Source of the DNA: Rhizobium sp. Q54
Lineage (GTDB): Bacteria > Bacteroidota > Bacteroidia > Flavobacteriales > Flavobacteriaceae
NCBI GenBank assembly: GCA_943328505.2
Contig: CALQAH020000010.1
Span: 1 to 57,451 of the forward strand
DNA: 57,451 bases
Direction: 5' to 3'
Notes under the pieces: generated by a model
Seen by the model: the letters and a program-made list of their open reading frames with translations, nothing else
Told to the model about the DNA's origin: nothing
Database searches by the model: none
Translations under genes and position numbers: made by a program
In this document: in pieces, positions 18,305 to 26,345 of the stretch
Position numbering within the stretch: the stretch's first letter is position 1
Layout: each line of letters opens with the position of its first letter

Positions 18305-18787
18305 TTATTGCATCATACAAATAATTCCTCCCATAATCATCATTGAAACAACCCAGTAGCCTCCACTGATTAATACATACTTGAAACTTCTTCTTTCAAA
18401 CAATGCATTAACACCAGTAACTGGAAGAATTAAAAATAGCCCAGTCATAAATCCATGTAATGCACCGTGTTTAAAAGTTCTAAAAGCAGTTCCATAATCA
18501 GCCATAAAGGCTTCATATGAAGGCTTGGCTATAGTTGGGTCTCCACCTACCATTCCTAAAGCACCAAATTGATGAATTACCAGCATTTGTAAAATAAATG
18601 AGATAAAAAAAGCATAAACTATTGAAAGTCCAAATATCATTATCATATTGGATCCTTTCATTTTCTCTTCCGTCATTCCTGACTCTTTCATCCAAATTGT
18701 TCCAAAAACTTTTGGATTGTACCAAATAAATCCAACAACTATTGTGGATAAAGCAGCAAGTAAAAGCGCTAAAAAATTGACGTTCAT
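18305..18787 (-). CDS. DUF1761 membrane protein
   Basis: A 160-residue inner-membrane protein with four hydrophobic helices (about 5-22, 48-70, 105-128, 135-157). The N-terminal motif GFIWYNPKVFGTIWMKESG is the hallmark of DUF1761 proteins. Function unknown. It is convergent with phhB across the shared terminator. A TATTTTTG on its strand about 30 bases upstream of the start could be a -7 box, but no TTG at proper spacing is visible. Confidence 0.85.
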   Translation of the reverse strand: MNVNFLALLLAALSTIVVGFIWYNPKVFGTIWMKESGMTEEKMKGSNMIMIFGLSIVYAFFISFILQMLVIHQFGALGMVGGDPTIAKPSYEAFMADYGTAFRTFKHGALHGFMTGLFLILPVTGVNALFERRSFKYVLISGGYWVVSMMIMGGIICMMQ

Positions 18788-19008
18788 AATTATTTTTTTT
18801 TATTGGTTAGTAACTCAAAAATACTGATTTTTTAGTATATCATCTTAAAAACAACTATAAAATAGCATATTTTATTTTAAAATTTTATTTTAATATTGTA
18901 AGAAAAATATATTTTAAATATATAAAAAAGCGCATTTCATCGATTTTATTTGCTTTTAATCTATAATGCGTCTACTTTTATGCCAGAATAAACCCTAAAT
19001 CAAACATT

Positions 19009-19863
19009 ATGAAAAAATTATCTACTTTAACCTTGATGCTTTTTGTGACTTTATCGTCAGTTGCAGAAGTGTCAAATTCTGAAAAAGCGGCTTTGATAAA
19101 ATTTAATCAAGCAACTAAAGGTTTTCAATGGACAAACAAATGGGATTTAAAAGCGCCAATTGCTTCATGGTATGGTGTTAAAATTCAAAACGATCATGTT
19201 GTTGGCCTTACTTTACCCAATAATAATTTGAATGGTGAATTGCCAATTGAATTATTTTCTTTAGAATTTTTACAAGATTTAAACTTGTTTAAAAACACAA
19301 TTACAGGAGTAATTCCTTCGTCAATTGCGAATTTGAAAGAATTGAAAACATTAAACATTTCGTTTAATAAACTATCTGGTAGTATACCAGCATCTATTGG
19401 TGATATTTCTTCGTTACAATCCGTTGAATTGTATATGAATAGAATTTCAGGCGAAATACCAGCTTCGGTTGGAAATTTAAAGAAACTTGAAGTTTTATCA
19501 TTATTCAATAATGAAATTGGAGGTCAAATTCCTGTAGCGGTTTATCAATTGAAATCTTTAAAAGTTTTACTATTAAATAGTAATAAATTGACAGGTAAAT
19601 TAAGTGCTGATGTTTCGGAACTTACCTCACTTGAAACCCTAAGTTTGTTTGAAAATAAATTTGATGGACAAGTGCCCTTTGATCTTGAAAAATTGAAAAA
19701 CTTGAGAGAAATGAACATATCCTATAACATGTTTAATGGTTTGGTGTCTAAAAATTTAGCACAACTAGATGCATTAAATATGACAATGATTAACGAACAA
19801 GGTGTTGCTTCAACTTTAAAAGTAAATATCGATAAAAACTCTGGGTTAGCAAATGAAGATTAA
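19009..19863 (+). CDS. Secreted leucine-rich-repeat protein, plant-type repeats
   Basis: A 284-residue protein with a signal peptide (about 1-19). A short cap comes first (KAALIKFNQATKGFQWTNKW), like the caps of plant LRR kinases, where WN..W motifs precede the repeats. Then come seven or so 23-24-residue repeats of the plant-specific kind (LxxLNISFNKLSGSIPASI). The repeats end near residue 250. No kinase, transmembrane anchor or clear T9SS C-terminal sorting domain follows, so it is probably periplasmic or released by another route. Binding partner unknown. Single gene ending in its own terminator. Confidence 0.85.
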   Translation: MKKLSTLTLMLFVTLSSVAEVSNSEKAALIKFNQATKGFQWTNKWDLKAPIASWYGVKIQNDHVVGLTLPNNNLNGELPIELFSLEFLQDLNLFKNTITGVIPSSIANLKELKTLNISFNKLSGSIPASIGDISSLQSVELYMNRISGEIPASVGNLKKLEVLSLFNNEIGGQIPVAVYQLKSLKVLLLNSNKLTGKLSADVSELTSLETLSLFENKFDGQVPFDLEKLKNLREMNISYNMFNGLVSKNLAQLDALNMTMINEQGVASTLKVNIDKNSGLANED

Positions 19864-19891
19864 TAATTTTTAATTGGGTTAAAAATGGAAC

Positions 19892-19919
19892 AAGTCTCGA
19901 GAAATTGGGACTTTTTTTT
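19892..19919 (+). terminator. Terminator after the LRR gene
   Basis: AAGTCTC (19892-19898) pairs with GGGACTT (19907-19913) with one G-T wobble, then an uninterrupted run of T. Confidence 0.75.
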
Positions 19920-19961
19920 ATGCCCAAACTTTGGATAATACTATTTTTTAATAAATTTAAC

Positions 19962-19991
19962 TTGTGTTTGTGATAATTCGTTGTATATTTG
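19962..19991 (+). promoter_or_regulatory. Promoter of tRNA-fMet
   Basis: TTG (19962-19964), a 19-base spacer and TATATTTG (19984-19991) match the Bacteroidota primary sigma consensus exactly. The mature tRNA begins 12 bases downstream. Confidence 0.85.
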
Positions 19992-20003
19992 CAGTCGAAA
20001 CAG

Positions 20004-20076
20004 CGCGGGATAGAGCAGTAGGCAGCTCGTCGGGCTCATAACCCGAAGGTCACAGGTTCGAGTCCTGTTCCCGCTA
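20004..20076 (+). tRNA. Initiator tRNA-fMet (CAT anticodon)
   Basis: Cloverleaf of 73 bases. The acceptor stem CGCGGGA/TCCCGCT has the initiator-specific unpaired first position (C1 opposite T72). The anticodon stem carries three consecutive G-C pairs (GGG CTCATAA CCC), the second initiator hallmark. The T-arm is CACAGGTTCGAGTCCTGT-like with GGTTCGAGTCC. Discriminator A at 20076; CCA is not encoded. Its terminator hairpin begins immediately after and is duplicated 353 bases downstream. Confidence 0.97.
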
Positions 20077-20113
20077 CTAGAAAGCCATTCAGCAATGAGT
20101 GGCTTTTTTATTA
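20076..20113 (+). repeat. 38-bp direct repeat, copy A: terminator of tRNA-fMet
   Basis: Starts with the tRNA discriminator base (ACTAGAAAGCC...) and contains a stem AAAGCCATTC / GAGTGGCTTT around AGCAAT, then six Ts. An identical 38-base copy lies at 20429-20466. Together they bracket the GIY-YIG gene. Confidence 0.95.
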
Positions 20114-20115
20114 AA

Positions 20116-20364
20116 ATGGATGAATTTGTAGTTTATATTTTATTTTCTAAAAAATTTGACAAGACATACATTGGATTTACTTCTGGTTTAATAGAAAGAT
20201 TTAAATCTCATAACGTTCTTGGAACTAAGGGTTATACAATTAAATATAGGCCATGGGAAGTAATTTATGTAGAGTTTTTCAATTCAAAAGCTGAAGCTTT
20301 AAAAAGAGAAAAATTTTTAAAAACGGGAATTGGTAGAGAGTTTGTTAAAAAAATAATTTTTTAA
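20116..20364 (+). CDS. Small GIY-YIG nuclease-domain protein
   Basis: An 82-residue stand-alone GIY-YIG domain (UvrC/YhbQ-like, URI fold). The start is the ATG at 20116; an upstream in-frame ATG at 20095 lies inside the tRNA terminator hairpin and is rejected. Motifs: VVYILFS (GIY position), KTYIGFT (YIG), the catalytic Arg in LIERFKSHN, KYRPWEVIYVEFF, and the C-terminal EALKREKFLKTG with the metal-binding Glu. Such tiny GIY-YIG genes recur in Bacteroidota genomes. Here it is inserted right behind tRNA-fMet and flanked by perfect 38-bp repeats, suggesting a mobile or homing-type unit. Enzymatic activity is inferred from intact motifs. Confidence 0.85.
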   Translation: MDEFVVYILFSKKFDKTYIGFTSGLIERFKSHNVLGTKGYTIKYRPWEVIYVEFFNSKAEALKREKFLKTGIGREFVKKIIF

Positions 20365-20375
20365 TCTGCAACTTT

Positions 20376-20428
20376 GAGCTCATATCCGCCGCGGCGGACA
20401 CTGGTTCAAGCCTTTACCGAAGCGGACA
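20376..20428 (+). pseudogene. Decayed 3' half of tRNA-fMet
   Basis: Between the GIY-YIG stop and repeat copy B the DNA resembles the tRNA in order: GAGCTCATA (tRNA GGGCTCATA), then CACTGGTTCAAGCC (tRNA CACAGGTTCGAGTCC), then the shared ACTAG. Spacings are 4-5 bases longer than in the tRNA and the anticodon stem is replaced by a GC-rich perfect palindrome TCCGCCGCGGCGGA (20385-20398). It cannot fold as a tRNA. The best reading is a duplicated and diverged tRNA tail left or carried by the element. Confidence 0.6.
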
Positions 20429-20466
20429 ACTAGAAAGCCATTCAGCAATGAGTGGCTTTTTTATTA
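20429..20466 (+). repeat. 38-bp direct repeat, copy B
   Basis: Identical to 20076-20113, including the terminator hairpin. It ends 21 bases before the era start codon. Confidence 0.95.
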
Positions 20467-20487
20467 TTACTATTACTTTAAATTATT

Positions 20488-21369
20488 ATGACACACAAAG
20501 CAGGTTTTGTAAATATCATTGGAAATCCAAACGTTGGAAAATCAACCTTGATGAATGCATTTGTTGGAGAAAGATTATCCATCATTACTTCAAAAGCACA
20601 AACTACCCGACATAGAATTCTGGGTATTGTAAATGGAGATGATTTTCAAGTGGTTCTTTCGGATACACCAGGAATCATTAAGCCAGCCTATGAAATGCAA
20701 GAATCCATGATGAGCTTTGTAAAATCGGCTTTCGAAGATGCAGATATTTTGTTGTACATGGTTGAAATTGGTGAGAAAGAATTGAAAGACGAAGCATTTT
20801 TCAATAAAATAATTCATGCCAAAATTCCAGTTTTACTTTTATTGAATAAAATAGATACTTCCAATCAGGAACAATTAGAAGAACAAGTTGCTTTTTGGAC
20901 TGAGAAAGTTCCTAATGCAGAGATTTTTCCAATTTCGGCTTTGCAAAATTTTAATGTAAAAGAAGTTTTTGCTCGAATAATAGAAATTTTGCCTGAATCG
21001 CCAGCGTATTATCCAAAAGATACTTTAACAGATAAACCCGAGCGTTTTTTTGTAAATGAAACCATCCGTGAAAAAATATTATTGCATTACAGTAAAGAAA
21101 TACCCTATGCGGTAGAAATTGTTACCGAAGAATTTTTTGAAGATGACAACATCATCAGAATACGGTCCTTGATTATGGTGGAACGCGAAACCCAAAAAGG
21201 AATCGTTATTGGACATAAAGGCGAAGCTTTGAAACGTGTAGGAGTTGAATCGCGTTCCGATTTAGAAAAGTTTTTTGGCAAACAAATTCATATTGAATTG
21301 TATGTGAAAGTCAACAAAAATTGGAGAAGTAATGCCAATATGTTGAAACGATTTGGCTATAATAATTAG
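20488..21369 (+). CDS. era: Era, ribosome-assembly GTPase
   Basis: GTP-binding protein that helps 30S maturation by binding the 3' end of 16S rRNA. The 293 residues show G1 GNPNVGKS (12-19), the switch region TTRHRILG, G3 DTPG (in LSDTPGIIKPAYEMQESM), G4 NKID and a C-terminal KH domain with GHKGE near 242. Length normal. It directly follows repeat copy B of the tRNA/GIY-YIG unit. It is followed after 122 bases by der; the spacer has a small hairpin and a dispersed-repeat-like stretch. Confidence 0.97.
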   Translation: MTHKAGFVNIIGNPNVGKSTLMNAFVGERLSIITSKAQTTRHRILGIVNGDDFQVVLSDTPGIIKPAYEMQESMMSFVKSAFEDADILLYMVEIGEKELKDEAFFNKIIHAKIPVLLLLNKIDTSNQEQLEEQVAFWTEKVPNAEIFPISALQNFNVKEVFARIIEILPESPAYYPKDTLTDKPERFFVNETIREKILLHYSKEIPYAVEIVTEEFFEDDNIIRIRSLIMVERETQKGIVIGHKGEALKRVGVESRSDLEKFFGKQIHIELYVKVNKNWRSNANMLKRFGYNN

Positions 21370-21436
21370 AATTTAGTACTGATAAATAATCTAATAGCCT
21401 AACAATCTATTAATCCATTTTATAAACTACCTTTGC

Positions 21437-21475
21437 AACCCGAAACTGCAAAGCAGTTGAACGGACGAAGTAAAT
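21437..21475 (+). repeat. Dispersed leader element before der
   Basis: ACCCGAAACTGC..., a perfect mini-hairpin AACTGC-AAA-GCAGTT (21444-21458), then AACGGACGAAGTAAATA (about 21459-21475). A related stretch (ACCCGAGCGGC... AACGAACGAAGTAAATA) lies at about 26287-26319 before alaS. Confidence 0.5.
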
Positions 21476-21491
21476 ATTTGAAATTAGCATT

Positions 21492-22802
21492 ATGAACAAC
21501 ATTGTAGCCATAGTAGGAAGACCAAACGTTGGAAAATCAACACTTTTTAACCGATTGATTAAAAGACGTGAAGCTATTGTAGATTCAATTTCAGGGGTAA
21601 CTCGTGATAGAAACTATGGAAAAAGCGAATGGAATGGGAAAGAGTTTTCGGTAATTGATACGGGCGGATATATTAAAGGATCTGATGATGTTTTTGAAGG
21701 AGAAATTCGCAAACAAGTTGATCTTGCTATTGACGAAGCCGATGTGATTATTTTTGTAGTGGATGTGGAAGAAGGTATCACACCAATGGATGACACAGTT
21801 GCAAAAATGTTGCGTAAAGTTAAGAAACCGGTTTTGTTAGCTGTTAACAAAGTAGATAACGCCATGCGCGAAAAAGATGCTTTGGAATTTTACAACTTAG
21901 GATTAGGAGAATTTTATACGTTTGCTAGTATTTCAGGAAGCGGAACGGGAGATTTATTGGATGCATTAATTGATGCATTTCCAATAAAACCAGAGCCAAC
22001 GCAAGAGGAAATTGAATTGCCGCGTTTTGCAGTAGTCGGCAGACCCAATGCCGGAAAATCTAGTTTTATCAATGCATTAATTGGTAAAGAACGATTTATG
22101 GTAACTGATATTGCGGGAACAACTCGTGATGCCATTGATACAAAATTTGACCGTTTTGGTTTCGAATTCAATTTGGTAGATACAGCAGGAATCCGCCGTA
22201 AAGCCAAAGTAAAAGAAGATTTAGAGTTTTATTCCGTAATGCGATCCGTTCGCGCTATAGAACATGCCGACATTTGTATTTTAATTATTGATGCCACACG
22301 TGGTTTTGAAGGACAAGACCAAAGCATTTTTTGGTTGGCTGAAAAGAATAGAAAAGGTGTTGTCATCTTAGTGAACAAATGGGATTTGGTTGAAAAAGAT
22401 ACTATGTCGACTAGAGATTACGAAGCTAAAATCCGTGAGGAATTAAAACCATTTACCGATGTACCGATTCTTTTTGTGTCTGCTTTAACCAAACAACGTT
22501 TATTAAAAGCATTAGAAGCTACAGTTCAAGTTTTTGAAAATAGAAAGCAAAGAATCCCAACTTCAAAGTTCAATGATTTTATGTTGAAACTTATTGAAAA
22601 TCATCCGCCACCAGCATTAAAAGGGAAATATGTAAAAATTAAATACTGCATGCAATTGCCAACACCAACACCTCAGTTTGTGTTTTTTGCTAATTTGCCA
22701 CAATATGTTCAGGAAGCGTATAAGCGTTTCTTAGAAAATAAAATCCGTGAGAACTGGGATTTCTCAGGAGTTCCAATTGATATTTATATTAGAGAGAAAT
22801 AA
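21492..22802 (+). CDS. der: Der (EngA), double-GTPase for 50S assembly
   Basis: Essential ribosome-biogenesis GTPase with two tandem G domains and a KH-like C-terminal domain. First G1 GRPNVGKS (9-16), second G1 GRPNAGKS (about 182-189), each followed by a DTGG or DTAG G3 and NKVD/NKWD G4. The C-terminal domain includes [19 protein letters not shown]. At 436 residues it is full length. It ends 3 bases before a strong bidirectional terminator. Confidence 0.97.
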   Translation: MNNIVAIVGRPNVGKSTLFNRLIKRREAIVDSISGVTRDRNYGKSEWNGKEFSVIDTGGYIKGSDDVFEGEIRKQVDLAIDEADVIIFVVDVEEGITPMDDTVAKMLRKVKKPVLLAVNKVDNAMREKDALEFYNLGLGEFYTFASISGSGTGDLLDALIDAFPIKPEPTQEEIELPRFAVVGRPNAGKSSFINALIGKERFMVTDIAGTTRDAIDTKFDRFGFEFNLVDTAGIRRKAKVKEDLEFYSVMRSVRAIEHADICILIIDATRGFEGQDQSIFWLAEKNRKGVVILVNKWDLVEKDTMSTRDYEAKIREELKPFTDVPILFVSALTKQRLLKALEATVQVFENRKQRIPTSKFNDFMLKLIENHPPPALKGKYVKIKYCMQLPTPTPQFVFFANLPQYVQEAYKRFLENKIRENWDFSGVPIDIYIREK

Positions 22803-22805
22803 ATG

Positions 22806-22840
22806 AAAAACTCGTTCGCCATGGCGAACGAGTTTTTTTT
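22806..22840. terminator. Bidirectional terminator between der and TPM gene
   Basis: CTCGTTCGCC and GGCGAACGAG form a perfect 10-bp stem (extended by A/T runs on both sides) around AT. It lies between two convergent genes. Confidence 0.92.
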
Positions 22841-22865
22841 ATAATTGTTTTTATGTAAAACTAAA

Positions 22866-23666
22866 TTACCATCCACCGCTAGCACCTCCACCAGAGAATC
22901 CGCCGCCACCAAATCCGCCGCCGAATCCACCACCAGAACCTCCGCCAAATCCACCACCTGAAGAGCCGCCAAATCCTCCGCCACGACCTAAGCTACTTAG
23001 GATAATCACGTCCATTAAACTTGGTCCGCCACTATTATTTCCTGAGTTTCCGCCGTTGTTTTTGTTTTTAGCAATAATAATCATAATGATAATAAAGATG
23101 ATTATTATTGGGAGTATTGGAAATTTACCGTTTTTCTTATTGTTTTTTCTCTCGCCTTTATATTTGCCTTTAACTACATCAATGATTGCATCTGCTCCTT
23201 TGTCTAACCCTTTGTAGTAGTTTCCAGTTTTAAATTCCGGCACGATTTGATAGTCAATTATTTGCCCACATGTAGCAGCAATAAGTTTATCTTCTAATCC
23301 TAAGCCAGGTCGGATACTAACCAATCTATCATTTTTGGCAATCAAAATAAAAACACCATTGTCTTCTTTGGCTTGTCCAATTCCCCATTTTTGGGCCCAA
23401 TTGGTAGAAAGGGCATCAATATTTTCACCTTTTAAATCCATTATTGTGACAATTACAATCTGTGTTGAAGTGGAATCAGAGTACATAATTAGTTTTTCCT
23501 CTAACTGTGTTTTCTCGGATGCACTTAAAAGATTGGCATAATCATATACCGAAGTCTGCAATTTTGGAATTTCAGGAATGGTATATTGGGCAAAACTAAA
23601 CGATGTTATAAAAAAGCAAACGAGAAGTTTTAGGCAAACTGAACTATTCTTTTTTTCTTGTATCAT
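22866..23666 (-). CDS. TPM-domain protein with Gly-rich tail
   Basis: A 266-residue protein: signal peptide (about 1-27), a TPM (YgcG/TLP18.3) domain at about 30-175 with YANLLSASEKTQLEEKL and NDRLVSIRPGLGLEDKL, a transmembrane helix (about 188-206), and a C-terminal tail of Gly/Ser/Phe repeats (GGGFGGSSGG type). This is the YgcG architecture, thought to act in membrane or photosystem-like quality control; the enzymatic role is not settled. Its start overlaps the next TPM gene's stop by 4 bases. Three genes lemA-TPM-TPM form one operon. Confidence 0.88.
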   Translation of the reverse strand: MIQEKKNSSVCLKLLVCFFITSFSFAQYTIPEIPKLQTSVYDYANLLSASEKTQLEEKLIMYSDSTSTQIVIVTIMDLKGENIDALSTNWAQKWGIGQAKEDNGVFILIAKNDRLVSIRPGLGLEDKLIAATCGQIIDYQIVPEFKTGNYYKGLDKGADAIIDVVKGKYKGERKNNKKNGKFPILPIIIIFIIIMIIIAKNKNNGGNSGNNSGGPSLMDVIILSSLGRGGGFGGSSGGGFGGGSGGGFGGGFGGGGFSGGGASGGW

Positions 23667-24103
23667 TCTCCTAAGGATATTTCGTTTGATAATTCATCGA
23701 TATCACCATCTTCAAAAGGGAAATACTTTTGTAGTTGTTCTCCAGCTTTGGTAATGCCATCAACAAGTCCTTGTTTGAAATCGCCTTTTTTGAAATGGGA
23801 AGCCATGACATCTTTGGTAGTATCCCAAAAGTCTTTTGGAACTAAATCGTTAATGCCCTTATCACCACAAATTACAAAGCTTTTATCTTTTACAGCAAGG
23901 TAGATTAATACGCCATTTTTGAGTTGGGTTTCATCTATTTTCAATAAATGAAAAACTTCCATCGCTCTTTCATAAGAGTCGATGGAAGTTGTTTTTTCTA
24001 TGTGTACTCTAATTTCGCCAGAAGTATTTTTTTCGGCCACGCGAATCGCTTCCACAATTGCCTGTTCTTCTTCTTTAGTTAAAAAATCTTCTACTTTAGA
24101 CAT
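23663..24103 (-). CDS. Short TPM-domain protein
   Basis: A 146-residue soluble TPM-domain protein without signal peptide. Visible family traits: AIRVAEKNTSGEIRVHIEKT near 20-40, NGVLIYLAVKDKSFVICGDKGIN and a C-terminal helix ending in an acidic tail. It is translationally coupled to the downstream Gly-rich TPM gene (ATGA-type overlap) and lies 9 bases after lemA. The pairing of a soluble and a membrane TPM protein with LemA is common in Bacteroidota. Function unknown. Confidence 0.85.
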   Translation of the reverse strand: MSKVEDFLTKEEEQAIVEAIRVAEKNTSGEIRVHIEKTTSIDSYERAMEVFHLLKIDETQLKNGVLIYLAVKDKSFVICGDKGINDLVPKDFWDTTKDVMASHFKKGDFKQGLVDGITKAGEQLQKYFPFEDGDIDELSNEISLGE

Positions 24104-24112
24104 TGCTTTAAA

Positions 24113-24706
24113 TTAGAATTTTACATCCACGCGTTTGTCAGCTCCTGTTGAAGCCTCGAAATATGGTTTTTCTTTTAATCCATACATACCTGCCAGGATA
24201 TTTCTTGGGAAAGTATTGATGTTATTGTTATAAGGCTTAACAGACTCGTTAAAACGAGTTCTGGCTGTGAAGATTTGGTTCTCCATACTGGTTAACTCTC
24301 TTTGTAAATCGATGAAATTTTGATTGGCTTTCAAATCCGGATATTGTTCAACGCTTACCAATAATCTTGATAAAGAAGAAGAAACTCCAGATTGTGCTGC
24401 ATTAAAAGCGGCTAATTGCTCAGGAGTAACATTAGTAGGGTCTATTTTTACTGAAGTTGCATTAGCACGCGCCTGAATAACTTCAGTTAAAGTGCTTTTT
24501 TCGTGTTTTGCATATCCTTTTACGGTTTCCACCAAATTTGGGATTAAGTCATTTCTTTTTTGGTAGGCAGTGTTAACATTTCCCCAGCTTTCTTTCACAT
24601 TTTGTTCAAGAGTCACAGCTTTATTGTAAATTCCACTAGCCCAGCTGTAGATTACAAAAATCACAACTGCTAAAATAATCCAAGGTAAAAATTTTTTAAA
24701 ATCCAT
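24113..24706 (-). CDS. lemA: LemA family membrane protein
   Basis: A 197-residue protein with one N-terminal transmembrane helix (about 7-25) followed by a long helical bundle. Hallmarks: NVKESWGNVNTAYQKRNDLIPNL-type region (about 38-60), QYPDLKANQNF and YNNNINTFP near the C-terminus. LemA proteins are found with TPM or M48 proteases; the molecular function is unresolved. First gene of the lemA-TPM-TPM operon. Confidence 0.92.
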   Translation of the reverse strand: MDFKKFLPWIILAVVIFVIYSWASGIYNKAVTLEQNVKESWGNVNTAYQKRNDLIPNLVETVKGYAKHEKSTLTEVIQARANATSVKIDPTNVTPEQLAAFNAAQSGVSSSLSRLLVSVEQYPDLKANQNFIDLQRELTSMENQIFTARTRFNESVKPYNNNINTFPRNILAGMYGLKEKPYFEASTGADKRVDVKF

Positions 24707-24769
24707 GTTTGTTTAATTTAAAGTTTGTTATTAGTTTCTATTTTAATTCGAATGTTACAAAAATCTATC

Positions 24770-25102
24770 TTAAAGTTGATTTTTGATATTTGTTAATTGC
24801 AATTTAATGCCTTCTAGTTTACTGATGATTTCATATTTATCTAAGGTTTTCTTTTGACCTTCTTTCAAGTGCGTTCTGGCACCATCTAAAGTAAATCCAC
24901 GCTCTTTTACCAGATGATAAATCAATTGTAAGTTTTTCACATCTTCGGGAGTGAACATTCGATTGCCTTTGGCATTTTTCTTGGGTTTAAGAATGTCGAA
25001 TTCTTTATCCCAAAAACGAATTAAAGAAGCATTCACATCAAATGCTTTGGCCAATTCACCAATACTGTAATATCTTTTATCGGGTTGAAGTTCTATTTGC
25101 AT
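24770..25102 (-). CDS. MerR-type transcriptional regulator
   Basis: A 110-residue DNA-binding protein: winged helix with YYSIGELAKAFDVNASLIRFW (about 11-31), the wing FDILKPKKNAKGNRMFT, and a dimerisation helix in the last 40 residues. There is no effector-binding domain or cysteine sensor, so it belongs to the short stand-alone MerR group. It lies downstream of the M23 peptidase on the same strand; the spacer consists of repeated AGTGTTCAGT-like words (25119-25151). Confidence 0.88.
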   Translation of the reverse strand: MQIELQPDKRYYSIGELAKAFDVNASLIRFWDKEFDILKPKKNAKGNRMFTPEDVKNLQLIYHLVKERGFTLDGARTHLKEGQKKTLDKYEIISKLEGIKLQLTNIKNQL

Positions 25103-25118
25103 ATTTCTATTTTTTTTA

Positions 25119-25151
25119 ACTGAACACTAAAAACTGAGCACTGAACACTAG
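25119..25151 (-). repeat. Word-repeat spacer between M23 peptidase and merR
   Basis: Three near-copies of the unit ACTGAACACTA / ACTGAGC / ACTGAACACTAG (plus-strand reading) fill the spacer. The last copy overlaps the TAG stop codon of the peptidase gene (25148-25150). Confidence 0.7.
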
Positions 25152-26128
25152 TCTAGCGATTGATTTTCTTGATTTGCTACTTTTGAAATGGCTACATATT
25201 CTGCAGCTGAAATATTTCCATAATAAAAATTAATTGGATTTACGACTTTCCCATCTTTATGAACTTCATAATGTAAGTGTGGTGCTTCGCTTCTTCCTGT
25301 ACTTCCGACATAACCAATTACGTCTCCGCGTTTTATTCGTTGGCCAGCACGACATTTGTATTTGCTCAAATGACCATATAAAGTTTCATATCCAAAACCA
25401 TGTCGAATAACAATATGATTTCCATAACCCGATGCTGTATTATCTGCTTTTGCAACAACGCCATCTCCAGTAGCAAAAATTGGTGTTCCTGTTTTTGCTG
25501 TAAAATCCATTCCTTCATGCATTTTTCTAACTTTCGTAAAAGGGTCATTTCTATATCCAAAACCAGAAGCTATTCGTTTCAAATTTTCATTTTTAACAGG
25601 TTGAATAGCCGGAATTGCAGATAATAATTTATTTTTTGCTTTAGCCAATTTTAATATTTCATCCAATGATTTGGATTGCATTGCTAATTCCTTAGAAAGA
25701 ATATCTACACGTTTGGAAGTATTAATAACCAAATCAGAATTGTTATAACCTTCTAGTTCCTTATACCTATTTACACCGCCAAAACCCGATTTTCTTTTTT
25801 CTAATGGTATGGGAGCAGTATTAAAATACGCTCTATAAACATTATTATCTCTATCTTCAACATCTTCTAAAACTTCATCAATTTGATCCATTTTTTTATT
25901 TAAAATAGCATAACGAAGTTTCATATTTTCAATTTCCCTTGATTGTAACTTGTCTTTTGGTGTTTCAAAAAAAGGAATATTCAATAAAACCACAAAACAC
26001 AGAAATCCAAACAATGCCGATGACAATAAAAATAATCCAATATAACCCAACTGTTTGGCTAATTTTGGTTTAATTTTTCTATAAGCCAAACTTTCAGTAT
26101 CGAAATAATACTTTACTTTCTTCGCCAT
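25148..26128 (-). CDS. M23-family peptidoglycan metallopeptidase
   Basis: A 326-residue membrane-anchored enzyme or LytM-type regulator. One transmembrane helix (about 28-50), a coiled-coil stretch (about 60-95 and 135-170) and a C-terminal LytM/M23 domain. Zinc ligands are intact: H204 and D208 (MHEGMD) and H286 in PHLHYE, with catalytic H253 (YGHLS) and H284. So it is probably an active peptidoglycan endopeptidase facing the periplasm. Its stop codon sits inside a word-repeat spacer before merR. It diverges from alaS. Confidence 0.9.
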   Translation of the reverse strand: MAKKVKYYFDTESLAYRKIKPKLAKQLGYIGLFLLSSALFGFLCFVVLLNIPFFETPKDKLQSREIENMKLRYAILNKKMDQIDEVLEDVEDRDNNVYRAYFNTAPIPLEKRKSGFGGVNRYKELEGYNNSDLVINTSKRVDILSKELAMQSKSLDEILKLAKAKNKLLSAIPAIQPVKNENLKRIASGFGYRNDPFTKVRKMHEGMDFTAKTGTPIFATGDGVVAKADNTASGYGNHIVIRHGFGYETLYGHLSKYKCRAGQRIKRGDVIGYVGSTGRSEAPHLHYEVHKDGKVVNPINFYYGNISAAEYVAISKVANQENQSLD

Positions 26129-26232
26129 TTTTTATTTTATGCTATTTTTGTGCAAGTTTTAAGAATAACATTGGTTATACGAACAAATTTAGCAAATGTT
26201 TCTTTCTTACCCTAAATTTATTTTTTTTGAAA

Positions 26233-26264
26233 GTGGATTTGGTTATTTGTGGATTCGGTTATTT
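26233..26264 (+). repeat. 16-bp tandem duplication upstream of alaS
   Basis: Two adjacent units GTGGATTTGGTTATTT and GTGGATTCGGTTATTT differ by one base. They lie in the 217-base divergent spacer between the M23 gene and alaS. Confidence 0.8.
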
Positions 26265-26345
26265 GAAATCACATGAACCAAATTAACACCCGAGCGGCAG
26301 CCAACGAACGAAGTAAATAAACAGTTAACTGAATAAACAACAAAA

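Noticed and set aside
20095..20115. Upstream ATG for the GIY-YIG gene
   Set aside because: It lies in the loop of the tRNA terminator hairpin, within the duplicated 38-bp repeat.
21914..22207. Long antisense frames inside der, topA, PaaZ, E1 and others
   Set aside because: They are complementary shadows of well-supported genes, without family motifs or start signals of their own.
22866..22990. Possible simple-sequence or CRISPR-like GC-rich repeat
   Set aside because: It encodes the in-frame Gly-rich tail of the TPM protein; there are no spacers and no regular repeat length.
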